Shown here: positions 51,440 through 59,380 of the stretch, piece after piece
Layout: each line of letters opens with the position of its first letter
How positions within the stretch are numbered: the first letter of the stretch is position 1
Assembly (NCBI GenBank): GCA_902593675.1
Contig: CACJJI010000001.1
Location: 124,001 to 188,000 of the forward strand
Source: an uncultured SAR86 cluster bacterium
Lineage (GTDB): Bacteria > Pseudomonadota > Gammaproteobacteria > Magnimaribacterales > D2472
Reading direction: 5' to 3'
Length of the DNA: 64,000 nt
Position numbers and translations under genes: made by a program
Notes under the pieces: generated by a model
What the model saw: the letters and a program-made list of their open reading frames with translations, nothing else
Told to the model about the DNA's origin: nothing
Database searches by the model: none

Positions 51440-53029
51440 ATGACAAAAAATAATAAATTTTTATTTCTTACGCTTATATTTATATTTTCATGTTCTAACC
51501 ATGAGTTCGATATTTTAATTGTTAATGGCACAATTGTTGATGGCTCTGGATTAACTCCCTACAAGGCTGACATAGGTATTATTGACGATCGAATTACTCA
51601 AATAGGTAATCTATCTAATTCTTCGGGAAAACATACAATTGATGCTTTAAATTTAACAGTATCTCCTGGTTTTATTGATTCTCATACACATGCTGTAAGA
51701 GGTATCTTTGATGTACCAACTGCAGAAAGTTCTATTTTACAAGGCGTTACTACATTAACAGAAGGCAATGATGGTACTTCTCCATATCCAATTGATGAGC
51801 ATTATAAGGCAATCAAGGATGCTCAAATAACACCAAACTGGTCAGTGTTTGTTGGCCAAGGGACTATTCGAAGAAAAGTTATGGGCATGGAGAATCGTAA
51901 CCCTACTAAAGATGAGTTAGCTTTAATGAGAAGTATGGTAAGACAAGCCATGGAAGATGGCGCTTTAGGCATTTCTACTGGCTTATTTTATGTCCCAGGA
52001 AGTTTTTCTACTACCAAAGAAGTCATTGAATTATCGAAAGAAGCTGCAGACTATGGAGGTATTTATATTTCTCACATGCGAGAAGAGGCATCTGAGATAA
52101 TCAAATCAGTTAATGAAACAATTAATATTGGAATTAAAGCAAATATTCCTGTTCAAATAACACATCATAAGATAATTGGTAAAAATAATTGGGGGCTATC
52201 ATCTGAAACTTTAAAATTAGTAGATGCGTCCATAGAAAAAGGTCTAAAAGTTACCATTGATCAATATCCATACACAGCCTCTCAAACTTCTATAAGAGCT
52301 TTAATTCCTCAATGGGCTCAAGCTGGTGGAAGAAAAGATTTATTAAAAAGAATTGAAGATCCAAAAACACGGCAGCTTTTAATTGATGGTATTGTGCAAA
52401 GAATTTTATTTGACAGAGGAGGCGGGCATCCTAAAAATATTTTTATATCAAAAAACACTTGGGATACTTCAATGGAAGGCAAAAATCTTGCTGATTTATG
52501 CTTAGAAAGAGGCCTAGAGGTAACTCCAACTAATGCAGCATTAATTGTTTTTGAGATAATTAAGGGTGGAGGTGCGTCAGCTGTATATCATGCTATCAAT
52601 TCAAATGATGTTGATGAAATTATGCAGCATCCTATGACTTCTATAGCTTCTGACGGCCCTTTAACAGTATTTAATGAAGGAGCCCCTCATCCACGAACTT
52701 ATGGAACTTTTGCACGAGTGTTAGGTCGTTATGTGAGAGAAAGGAATATTTTAACTTTAGAGGAAGCTATCAGAAAGATGACAAGTTTACCTGCTTCAGT
52801 TCTATCAATTAAAAAAAGAGGGTTAATTAAAGAAGGTTATTTTGCAGATATTACAGTCTTTGATTCAAACCGCATAATTGATAAAGCAACATTTGAAAAT
52901 CCGCATCAATATGCAATAGGTGTTAATTTTGTATTGGTTAATGGAATAATTGTTGTTGAGAATGGTATTCATAATGGAAAAAGACCTGGAAGGATTCTGT
53001 ATGGTCCAGGATATAGAGGAAATAAATGA
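51440..53029 (+). CDS. D-aminoacylase-like amidohydrolase (lipoprotein)
   Basis: A 529-residue N-acyl-D-amino-acid deacylase/amidohydrolase. A lipoprotein signal is visible: a basic N-terminus, hydrophobic LFLTLIFIF and lipobox FSCS near residue 18. VNGTIVDGSG and SPGFIDSHTHAVRGIF (metal HxH) begin the amidohydrolase domain, and PITHHKIIG-like QITHHKII and SIASDGPLTVF carry further metal and catalytic residues. Periplasm-facing lipoprotein release of D-amino acids or related acyl groups is a plausible role. It overlaps the aminotransferase gene by 4 bp. Confidence 0.8.
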   Translation: MTKNNKFLFLTLIFIFSCSNHEFDILIVNGTIVDGSGLTPYKADIGIIDDRITQIGNLSNSSGKHTIDALNLTVSPGFIDSHTHAVRGIFDVPTAESSILQGVTTLTEGNDGTSPYPIDEHYKAIKDAQITPNWSVFVGQGTIRRKVMGMENRNPTKDELALMRSMVRQAMEDGALGISTGLFYVPGSFSTTKEVIELSKEAADYGGIYISHMREEASEIIKSVNETINIGIKANIPVQITHHKIIGKNNWGLSSETLKLVDASIEKGLKVTIDQYPYTASQTSIRALIPQWAQAGGRKDLLKRIEDPKTRQLLIDGIVQRILFDRGGGHPKNIFISKNTWDTSMEGKNLADLCLERGLEVTPTNAALIVFEIIKGGGASAVYHAINSNDVDEIMQHPMTSIASDGPLTVFNEGAPHPRTYGTFARVLGRYVRERNILTLEEAIRKMTSLPASVLSIKKRGLIKEGYFADITVFDSNRIIDKATFENPHQYAIGVNFVLVNGIIVVENGIHNGKRPGRILYGPGYRGNK

Positions 53030-53919
53030 CTAAAGATTTAAAGAAACACATTAAAAAAAATGCAGATGTAATGATTTATGTCGATGGTGAATTATTCCAT
53101 AGAAATGAAGCCAAAATTTCTGTTTTTGATAGTGGGTTCATGATGGGTGATGGGGTGTGGGAAGGTCTTAGACTTGTTAAAAATAACTGGCTGTTTTTAG
53201 ACGAGCATTTAGAGAGGCTGTCTGAAGCTGCTAAAGCTATTGATTTAGATATTGGATTATCGATTGATGAATTGAAGGATGCTTTAGATGAAACTAAATC
53301 TGCAAACAATATGACTGACCAAGCTCATGCTCGTTTAATGGTAACAAGAGGCCCAAAGGTGAAGCCTTTTCAAAAACCATCTTATTCAATGGATGGTTCA
53401 ACCGTAGTTATTATTATGGAGCATTCTGATGAATCGGCTAATATAGAGCCTATTACCCTTGCTACTGTTCCACAAATTCGAGGAACACCCATGATGCAAG
53501 ATCCTAAACTGAATAGTCACTCAAAATTAAATTGCATTTTAGCTTGTATACAAGCTGAAAAGGCAGGAGCAGATGAGGCATTAATGTTAGATCCTTTAGG
53601 CTTTGTAAATACCACAAACTCATGTAATTTTTTTATAGTTAAAAACGGTGAGGTATGGACAAGCACAGGAGATTACTGCATGAATGGAATTACAAGAAAG
53701 AAAGTTATTTTTCTATGCGAAGAAAATAATATTCCTATTTTTAAAAAAAACTTCTCTCTTGTTGATGTGTATTCTGCTGATGAAGCATTTGTAACAGGGA
53801 CATTAGGCTCGATAAGGCCAGTTAATGTAATAGATGGCAGGAAGATTGAAGATCAATGCAATCATAAGATTACTGACAAACTTCAAAGTTTATATCTTCA
53901 ATTAGTAACAAATGGCTAA
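53026..53919 (+). CDS. Class IV aminotransferase (D-amino acid/branched-chain type)
   Basis: A 297-residue PLP enzyme of fold type IV. VDGELFHRNEAKISVFDSGFMMGDGVWEGLRLVKN is the N-terminal family motif, the PLP lysine is in NSHSKLNCILACIQA (about residue 167), and GFVNTTNSCNFFIVK and TGTLGSIRPV give the phosphate-binding end. Substrate may be branched-chain or D-amino acids, or aminodeoxychorismate lyase chemistry; the neighbouring deacylase favours D-amino acids. Overlaps deacylase by 4 bp and the next gene by 8 bp. Confidence 0.82.
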   Translation: MTKDLKKHIKKNADVMIYVDGELFHRNEAKISVFDSGFMMGDGVWEGLRLVKNNWLFLDEHLERLSEAAKAIDLDIGLSIDELKDALDETKSANNMTDQAHARLMVTRGPKVKPFQKPSYSMDGSTVVIIMEHSDESANIEPITLATVPQIRGTPMMQDPKLNSHSKLNCILACIQAEKAGADEALMLDPLGFVNTTNSCNFFIVKNGEVWTSTGDYCMNGITRKKVIFLCEENNIPIFKKNFSLVDVYSADEAFVTGTLGSIRPVNVIDGRKIEDQCNHKITDKLQSLYLQLVTNG

Positions 53920-54634
53920 CAGACTCAATCTCGCTATGTGGTCCGGTCCACGCAATCTTTCAACAGCTCTTATGAGAAGTTTTGGTAATAGAGAAGATAT
54001 TATTGAAGTTATTGATGAGCCATTTTATGCAGCGTATTTAAAAGAATCTAAAAAAAAACACCCCATGTATAAGGAAGTTTTAGCAAGCCAAGAAACTAAT
54101 TGGAAGAAAGTTGTGGAAAATTGTATAAAAAAAGATGGTATAGGTTTATGTTATCAAAAACACATGGTTCAACATATTCTCCCTAGTTTTGATAAAAATT
54201 GGATTCTAAAATGTGTAAATTGTTTTCTAATTAGAGAGCCAAAGGAAGTTATATCAAGTTTTTTAAAAAAATGGCCTAAGGCTGATTTTGAAGATTTTGG
54301 TTTTGCAGATCAAATTAACCTATTTCATTACATCAAAAATGAAACAAGAATAACTCCAGTAGTTATTGATGCAGCGGACTTACGAGATAGTCCAGAGACT
54401 TATTTACCAAGATTGTGCTCTAAATTAAATATATCTTGGGATCCCAAAATGTTGCAATGGGATGCAGGTCTTAAACCATACGATGGAATTTGGGCCTCAC
54501 ACTGGTACCCATCAGTGAAGACATCAACAAGTTTTGTAAATAAAATACAAAATGAAGAATTCTCTAATACAGTATTAAACTTTGCAGCGATGGCTGAAGA
54601 TTCATACCATGAATTACTTACCTATAAAATATAG
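53912..54634 (+). CDS. P-loop sulfotransferase-like protein
   Basis: A 240-residue sulfotransferase-fold protein. MWSGPRNLSTALMRSFGNR (about 9-27) is the PAPS-binding P-loop of this family, followed by DEPFYAAYLKESKKKHP, IREPKEVISSFLKKWP and a C-terminal helical region. Genes of this kind are often found next to class IV aminotransferases. Whether it transfers sulfate is unclear. It overlaps the aminotransferase gene by 8 bp. Confidence 0.7.
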   Translation: MANRLNLAMWSGPRNLSTALMRSFGNREDIIEVIDEPFYAAYLKESKKKHPMYKEVLASQETNWKKVVENCIKKDGIGLCYQKHMVQHILPSFDKNWILKCVNCFLIREPKEVISSFLKKWPKADFEDFGFADQINLFHYIKNETRITPVVIDAADLRDSPETYLPRLCSKLNISWDPKMLQWDAGLKPYDGIWASHWYPSVKTSTSFVNKIQNEEFSNTVLNFAAMAEDSYHELLTYKI

Positions 54635-54637
54635 CAA

Positions 54638-54892
54638 ATGAAACAAAATTATTGGCGTTCCAACTTAAAAATTCTTTCAATCCTTTTAAGTATTTGGTTC
54701 ATTGTGTCATTTGGATTCGGTATTATTTTTTCAGATTTTCTTGATCAGTTTCAAATTGGCGGATTTAAACTTGGATTTTGGTTTGCTCAGCAAGGCAGTA
54801 TTTATCTCTTCGTATTATTAATTTTTATTTATATTCATTTAATGAATAAATTGGATAAAAAATATAAGAATAAATCTGAAAAGGATTCTTAA
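54638..54892 (+). CDS. DUF4212 small subunit of sodium:solute symporter
   Basis: An 84-residue protein with two membrane segments: ILSILLSIWFIVSFGFGIIF and FWFAQQGSIYLFVLLIFIYIH, plus a charged C-terminal end. It matches the DUF4212 family, which is nearly always encoded just before a large sodium:solute symporter, as here (5-bp gap). It is a likely accessory subunit of that transporter. The function is otherwise unknown. Confidence 0.85.
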   Translation: MKQNYWRSNLKILSILLSIWFIVSFGFGIIFSDFLDQFQIGGFKLGFWFAQQGSIYLFVLLIFIYIHLMNKLDKKYKNKSEKDS

Positions 54893-54897
54893 TCTTT

Positions 54898-56646
54898 ATG
54901 GACACTCAACTTCTCACTTATATTTTTGTAGGCCTTTCTTTTGCATTGTATATAGGTATTGCTATTTGGTCCCGCGCCTCATCAACAAATGAATTTTATA
55001 TAGCTGGAAAAGGTGTTCATCCAATTGCAAATGGTATGGCAACTGCTGCTGATTGGATGTCAGCTGCTTCATTTATTTCAATGGCAGGTCTTATAGCCTT
55101 CCTTGGAAAAGATGGTTCAGTGTATTTGATGGGATGGACGGGTGGATATGTTCTCCTAGCATTATTGTTAGCTCCTTATTTAAGAAAGTTTGGTCAATAC
55201 ACAGTGCCAGATTTTATTGGAGCTAGATACTATTCAAATGCAGCAAGATTAGTTGCTGTTGTATGTCTAATATTTGTTTCATTTACTTACGTAGCTGGTC
55301 AAATGCGAGGCGTTGGTATTGTTTTCTCAAGATTTCTAGAGGTTGATATTAACTTAGGAGTAATTATTGGAATGTGCATAGTATTCTTTTACGCAGTCTT
55401 GGGAGGCATGAAAGGTATTACATATACCCAAGTAGCACAATATTGTGTCTTGATTTTTGCTTATTTGGTTCCTGCTATATTTATTTCTATTCTCATGACA
55501 GGCAATCCAATTCCTCAATTAGGTTTTGGAGATACGCTGGTTAATAGTGATAACTATTTATTAGATAAATTAGACAAAGTCACGACTGAGCTGGGATTTA
55601 ATGCTTATACTGAAAATACTAAATCTAAGATTGATATTTTTTGTATAACAGCAGCCTTAATGTTTGGAACAGCTGGTTTACCACATGTAATTGTTAGATT
55701 TTTTACTGTCCCAAAAGTTAGTGATGCAAGAAAATCAGCTGGATATGCCTTAATATTCATTGCCATTTTATATTCAACTGCTCCGGCAGTTTCTGCGTTC
55801 GCTAGAATGAATTTCATTGATTCTGTGCAGGAGGTTCAATACAAAGAAGCGCCAAGCTGGTTTAAGAATTGGGAGAATATAGGCTTGATTGCTTGGAAGG
55901 ATAAAAATAATGATGAGCATATTCAATATTCATCTGGTAATGCATTGGAAGGAGTAAAACCTAATTTTGATAATGGAAGAGGGCGTTCTGGTGAAAGATT
56001 GGTAAATAACAATCCGGATTTATCGAACTCTAATGAGGTGTATATTGATAGGGATATAATGGTTTTAGCTAATCCTGAAATTGCTCAATTACCTGGCTGG
56101 GTTGTTGCATTGGTTGCAGCAGGAGCTTTGGCTGCAGCATTATCAACTGCAGCTGGTTTATTATTAGTCATATCTGCTTCAATCTCACATGATCTTTTAA
56201 AGAAAACTTTCATGCCACAGATCACTGAAAAACAAGAACTATTTTATGCACGCTGCTCAGCAGCTGTTGCAATATTTATAGCTGGGCTTTTTGGCATATA
56301 TCCACCCGGATTTGTAGCCCAAGTAGTAGCATTTGCATTTGGTCTAGCTGCAGCAACAATATTTCCTGCATTATTAATGGGAATATTTTATAAGAGGTTA
56401 AATAAAGAAGGAGCGATAGCTGGAATGATTGCTGGTTTAGTTATTACCGCTGCCTACATAATTTACTTCAAGTTTATTAATATTAATTTGAACTCAGCTG
56501 ATAATTGGTTCTTTGGAATATCTCCAGAGGGATTTGGCTTTATTGGTATGATCATTAATTTTGTTGTTGCTCTTATTATTTCCTTTTTCTTTGGCAAACC
56601 ACCAGCTAATATTTATAATATGGTTGATAAAATTCGACAACCTTAA
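54898..56646 (+). CDS. Sodium:solute symporter (DUF4212-paired type)
   Basis: A 582-residue inner-membrane Na+/solute symporter with about 13 hydrophobic segments. Segments include NEFYIAGKGVHPIANGMATAADWMSAASFISMAGLIAFLG and AGALAAALSTAAGLLLVISASISHDLLKK, the SSS signatures. Extra hydrophilic stretches at about 200-240 and 310-385 are typical of the DUF4212-paired group (VC_2705 type), some members of which carry acetate or short carboxylates. Here the substrate may be an amino acid or organic acid of the island. It shares the operon with the D-amino-acid-like genes. Confidence 0.88.
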   Translation: MDTQLLTYIFVGLSFALYIGIAIWSRASSTNEFYIAGKGVHPIANGMATAADWMSAASFISMAGLIAFLGKDGSVYLMGWTGGYVLLALLLAPYLRKFGQYTVPDFIGARYYSNAARLVAVVCLIFVSFTYVAGQMRGVGIVFSRFLEVDINLGVIIGMCIVFFYAVLGGMKGITYTQVAQYCVLIFAYLVPAIFISILMTGNPIPQLGFGDTLVNSDNYLLDKLDKVTTELGFNAYTENTKSKIDIFCITAALMFGTAGLPHVIVRFFTVPKVSDARKSAGYALIFIAILYSTAPAVSAFARMNFIDSVQEVQYKEAPSWFKNWENIGLIAWKDKNNDEHIQYSSGNALEGVKPNFDNGRGRSGERLVNNNPDLSNSNEVYIDRDIMVLANPEIAQLPGWVVALVAAGALAAALSTAAGLLLVISASISHDLLKKTFMPQITEKQELFYARCSAAVAIFIAGLFGIYPPGFVAQVVAFAFGLAAATIFPALLMGIFYKRLNKEGAIAGMIAGLVITAAYIIYFKFININLNSADNWFFGISPEGFGFIGMIINFVVALIISFFFGKPPANIYNMVDKIRQP

Positions 56647-56691
56647 TAAATAAAAAAGATATACTGTAAAAACAATAAATAGGGATCTTTT

Positions 56692-57861
56692 ATGATAGAT
56701 GCATCACGTTCGATAAAAGCATGCGCAGCATACTATGGAGAAAATGCTGATGCTATGGAATCTTATCTTTTAGAGGGTGAGAAAAAAGCCTTAGAATTGG
56801 GAAATAGAGGTCCAATTAAATTTGATGAAAATGGTAATCTCTGTCCTGAGATTCGCAAATCTTATTCTGATAATGGTTTTTATATATTTGAAAATGTTAT
56901 TAACCCTGATGAATTAAAAGATATTAGAGAAGATTTAGAAAAATTAAGAACTAATTTTCCAACTGGACCTGAATCAAATATCGATATAAATGGTAATCCT
57001 GCTTTTAATGCAGAATCTAAAGCTCTTACTCTAGTATGGTCAAAGCCACTGGGTGATCCACTTGGTGGTACTGAGCTAGCTAATGGAAGACATCAAATAA
57101 AATTATTTGAGCCAGAAGCAAATTCTGATGCTCCTCAGGCCGTACCTGTTATTCTTCTTGGTTCCCTTCAATTTTCTGATGCCTGCTTACGAACTTATGC
57201 ACATCCTGAGCTTTTAAAAGTTGCTGAAGCAATAAATGGAGAAGATTTTGCTCCGTTTAACGAAGCATTGTTCATAAAAGAGCCTGGAGTAGGGGCAGCG
57301 GTATCCTGGCATCAAGATGGAGTTACGCATTGGGATAGTGAAGATTTTAATGAAGATATTCATGGTTTTAATTTTATGGTTCAAGTTTATGGAAGCACTG
57401 CAGTCAATGGAGTCTGGGTAATGCCTGGAACCCATAAAGCTGGAAAAATTGATATTAAAAAACTTGTTACTGAGTCAGGCAGTGAACGTTTAAAGGGCGC
57501 TATTCCTATAGTATGTAATCCAGGTGATGCTGTTATCTGCAATCGTCAATTGCTTCATGGTTCATTTCCAAATTGTGGTTATGAAAAAAGAATTACAGTA
57601 AATTTTGGTTTTCATAAGCGATCATCTGTTTTGGGTGTAAGTGGTGGAGGCGTTCATAGTGAGGCTCAGGTTTTTGATGAGAAGATAATAGAAAACAGAT
57701 CAAAGTCTATTGGTTATGCTATTGAAGCCCGAAAAGCTAAATACACAAACGAAGTGCCATTCGTATATAAACCATTTTTACATTCAACCAATTCTTATGA
57801 ATGGAATGATGTAGCTCGAATGGACCTTAAGGACTACAATTTAGAAGATCTCAGTATTTAG
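56692..57861 (+). CDS. Phytanoyl-CoA dioxygenase (PhyH) family protein
   Basis: A 389-residue non-haem Fe(II)/2-oxoglutarate dioxygenase-type protein. The iron ligands are in SWHQDGVTHWDS (HxD, about 205-216) and LLHGSFPNCG (distal His, about 287). A 2-oxoglutarate-binding Arg is in EKRITVNFGFH. PhyH proteins hydroxylate phytanoyl-CoA, ectoine or other substrates; the substrate here is unknown. TAGGGAT precedes the ATG. It lies 45 bp after the symporter gene, so it may have its own promoter. Confidence 0.85.
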   Translation: MIDASRSIKACAAYYGENADAMESYLLEGEKKALELGNRGPIKFDENGNLCPEIRKSYSDNGFYIFENVINPDELKDIREDLEKLRTNFPTGPESNIDINGNPAFNAESKALTLVWSKPLGDPLGGTELANGRHQIKLFEPEANSDAPQAVPVILLGSLQFSDACLRTYAHPELLKVAEAINGEDFAPFNEALFIKEPGVGAAVSWHQDGVTHWDSEDFNEDIHGFNFMVQVYGSTAVNGVWVMPGTHKAGKIDIKKLVTESGSERLKGAIPIVCNPGDAVICNRQLLHGSFPNCGYEKRITVNFGFHKRSSVLGVSGGGVHSEAQVFDEKIIENRSKSIGYAIEARKAKYTNEVPFVYKPFLHSTNSYEWNDVARMDLKDYNLEDLSI

Positions 57862-57941
57862 AATCCAGAAATAATTTTCTTGATCAAATAAATTCCTTAA
57901 AAGTATTGACATATAATATGACAATATATTATTTTAGAAAA

Positions 57942-59060
57942 ATGAAAAAAATTATTTCATTTTTAGGAATTGTTCTAATAATTCTAGTGGGTATCTTCGT
58001 GTATTCACGTAACTTAGAGCCTGAGATAAATTATGAAAGTTTTAATGTTGTAGCTCCTGGAGTTTTAAGAACCCCTGATGAACGTTTTAAAAATCTATTG
58101 GATTATCCGTTTGAACCAAACTATCTAACAATTGGTGATACTAGAATACATTATTTGGATGTAGGGCCCAAAGATGGAAAGGTAATATATCTTCTGCACG
58201 GTCAACCTGCCTGGAGTTATTTATTTAGAAAAATGATACCCACTTTAGCCCAAGCAGGGTACAGAGTTATAGCTCCAGATATGGTTGGATTTGGAAAATC
58301 TGATAAATACCTTTCAATTGAAGATTATTCACATCAAATGCATGTTAATAAAATGACTCAATTAATTAGAGAACTCGACCTTCAGGATGTAACAGCGCAC
58401 CTTCATGATTGGGGTGGATTAGTAGGATTTAGAGTTATTGCTGAAGAGCCAGATAGGTTTTCTAGCATAATTGCATCAAATACTAGCTTAATAGCTCCTG
58501 GACGCGGTTTTTTTAGAGATTTAATGACTAATATTAGTTATCCACTATTTAAATTAGGTATTTGGTTTCAAGGCCCAGCAACATGGGAGGAATTTATTGG
58601 TGGTGGAAGTTTTACAGGGTGGATTAGATATTCAAGATATACAGATAACATAGATGTTGGAGCGGTCATGCAAACCTTAGGAAATGTTACTAATAATGAA
58701 AGAGTAGGTTATGAAGCGCCTTATCCTAATGCTACTTATAAAGCTGGTGCTCAAATTTTTCCATATTTAATTCCTAGCGAACTTAAAAAAAATGAAAGGG
58801 CCTATAGAGATATATTAGAGAAATGGGATAAACCTTTTTTAATTGCAAACAGTGATAATGATCCGGTTACTGGTAATAACCCTAGAATGGTAGAAATGTT
58901 AAAGAGAATTCCTTCTGCCCAAGAAATTATTATTGAAGGGCCGGGACATTTTATTCAGGAAGAGGCTGGCCCTGAATATGCTCAACTAATAATTGATTTT
59001 ATAAATGGAAATCCAAAGCCATTTAAAAAAGATAGAGTAGTGCCTGATATTAACCTTTAA
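57942..59060 (+). CDS. Haloalkane dehalogenase-like alpha/beta hydrolase, membrane-anchored
   Basis: A 372-residue alpha/beta-hydrolase from ATG 57942. An N-terminal hydrophobic segment (IISFLGIVLIILVGIFVYSR) suggests an anchor or uncleaved signal. YLLHGQPAWSYLFRKMIPTL and the nucleophile HLHDWGGLVGFR, where Asp is flanked by His and Trp as in haloalkane dehalogenases, follow. NSDNDPVTGN and GPGHFIQEE (the catalytic His) complete the triad. An in-frame ATG at 57918 would add 8 residues. Dehalogenation itself is not certain; related enzymes are general hydrolases. It is the last gene of the island. Confidence 0.8.
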   Translation: MKKIISFLGIVLIILVGIFVYSRNLEPEINYESFNVVAPGVLRTPDERFKNLLDYPFEPNYLTIGDTRIHYLDVGPKDGKVIYLLHGQPAWSYLFRKMIPTLAQAGYRVIAPDMVGFGKSDKYLSIEDYSHQMHVNKMTQLIRELDLQDVTAHLHDWGGLVGFRVIAEEPDRFSSIIASNTSLIAPGRGFFRDLMTNISYPLFKLGIWFQGPATWEEFIGGGSFTGWIRYSRYTDNIDVGAVMQTLGNVTNNERVGYEAPYPNATYKAGAQIFPYLIPSELKKNERAYRDILEKWDKPFLIANSDNDPVTGNNPRMVEMLKRIPSAQEIIIEGPGHFIQEEAGPEYAQLIIDFINGNPKPFKKDRVVPDINL

Positions 59061-59075
59061 TATTCTATTACTTCG

Positions 59076-59091
59076 CATAATATATATTATG
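59076..59091. repeat. Perfect 16-bp palindrome CATAATATATATTATG
   Basis: A perfect AT-rich 16-bp palindrome lies between the hydrolase gene and infA, 71 bp before the infA start. It could form part of a weak hairpin or operator. AT-rich surroundings make a chance palindrome possible. A TATAAT hexamer at 59121-59126 could be the infA -10 box, but no convincing -35 is seen. Confidence 0.3.
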
Positions 59092-59161
59092 TTAAATAAT
59101 AGATATTCAATAAATCGCCCTATAATGCTTAATATAGTTATATATAGGTTAAAATAGAGAT

Positions 59162-59380
59162 ATGGCAAAAGAAGACAATTTAGAATTTGAAGGCGAAGTA
59201 ATTGAAACTCTTCCTAACACTACCTTTAAGGTTAAATTAGAGAACGATCATATTATTGAGGCTCATATATCAGGCAAAATGAGAAAGCATTACATTAGGA
59301 TTCTAACTGGAGACAAGGTCAAGGTTGAAATGACTCCATACGATTTAACAAAAGGAAGAATTACGTTTAGAGGTCGTTAA
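59162..59380 (+). CDS. infA: Translation initiation factor IF-1
   Basis: A 72-residue S1/OB-fold factor that binds the 30S A site during initiation. [28 protein letters not shown] and [30 protein letters not shown] match IF-1 over the whole length, which is the same as in E. coli. It lies next to clpA as in many gammaproteobacteria and overlaps the clpA stop by 4 bp in convergent orientation. Confidence 0.96.
   Translation: MAKEDNLEFEGEVIETLPNTTFKVKLENDHIIEAHISGKMRKHYIRILTGDKVKVEMTPYDLTKGRITFRGR

Noticed and set aside
57904-57917. TTGACA followed at once by TATAAT before the haloalkane-dehalogenase-like gene
   Set aside because: The two hexamers touch, with no 16-18 bp spacer, so they cannot form a sigma-70 promoter together. 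TATAAT alone might be a -10.
32282-59060. Calling the island a cholesterol or steroid degradation cluster outright
   Set aside because: KstD, KshAB, HsaA and HsaD-type genes are missing from the window, and individual enzyme families also serve other routes. Only resemblance is reported.
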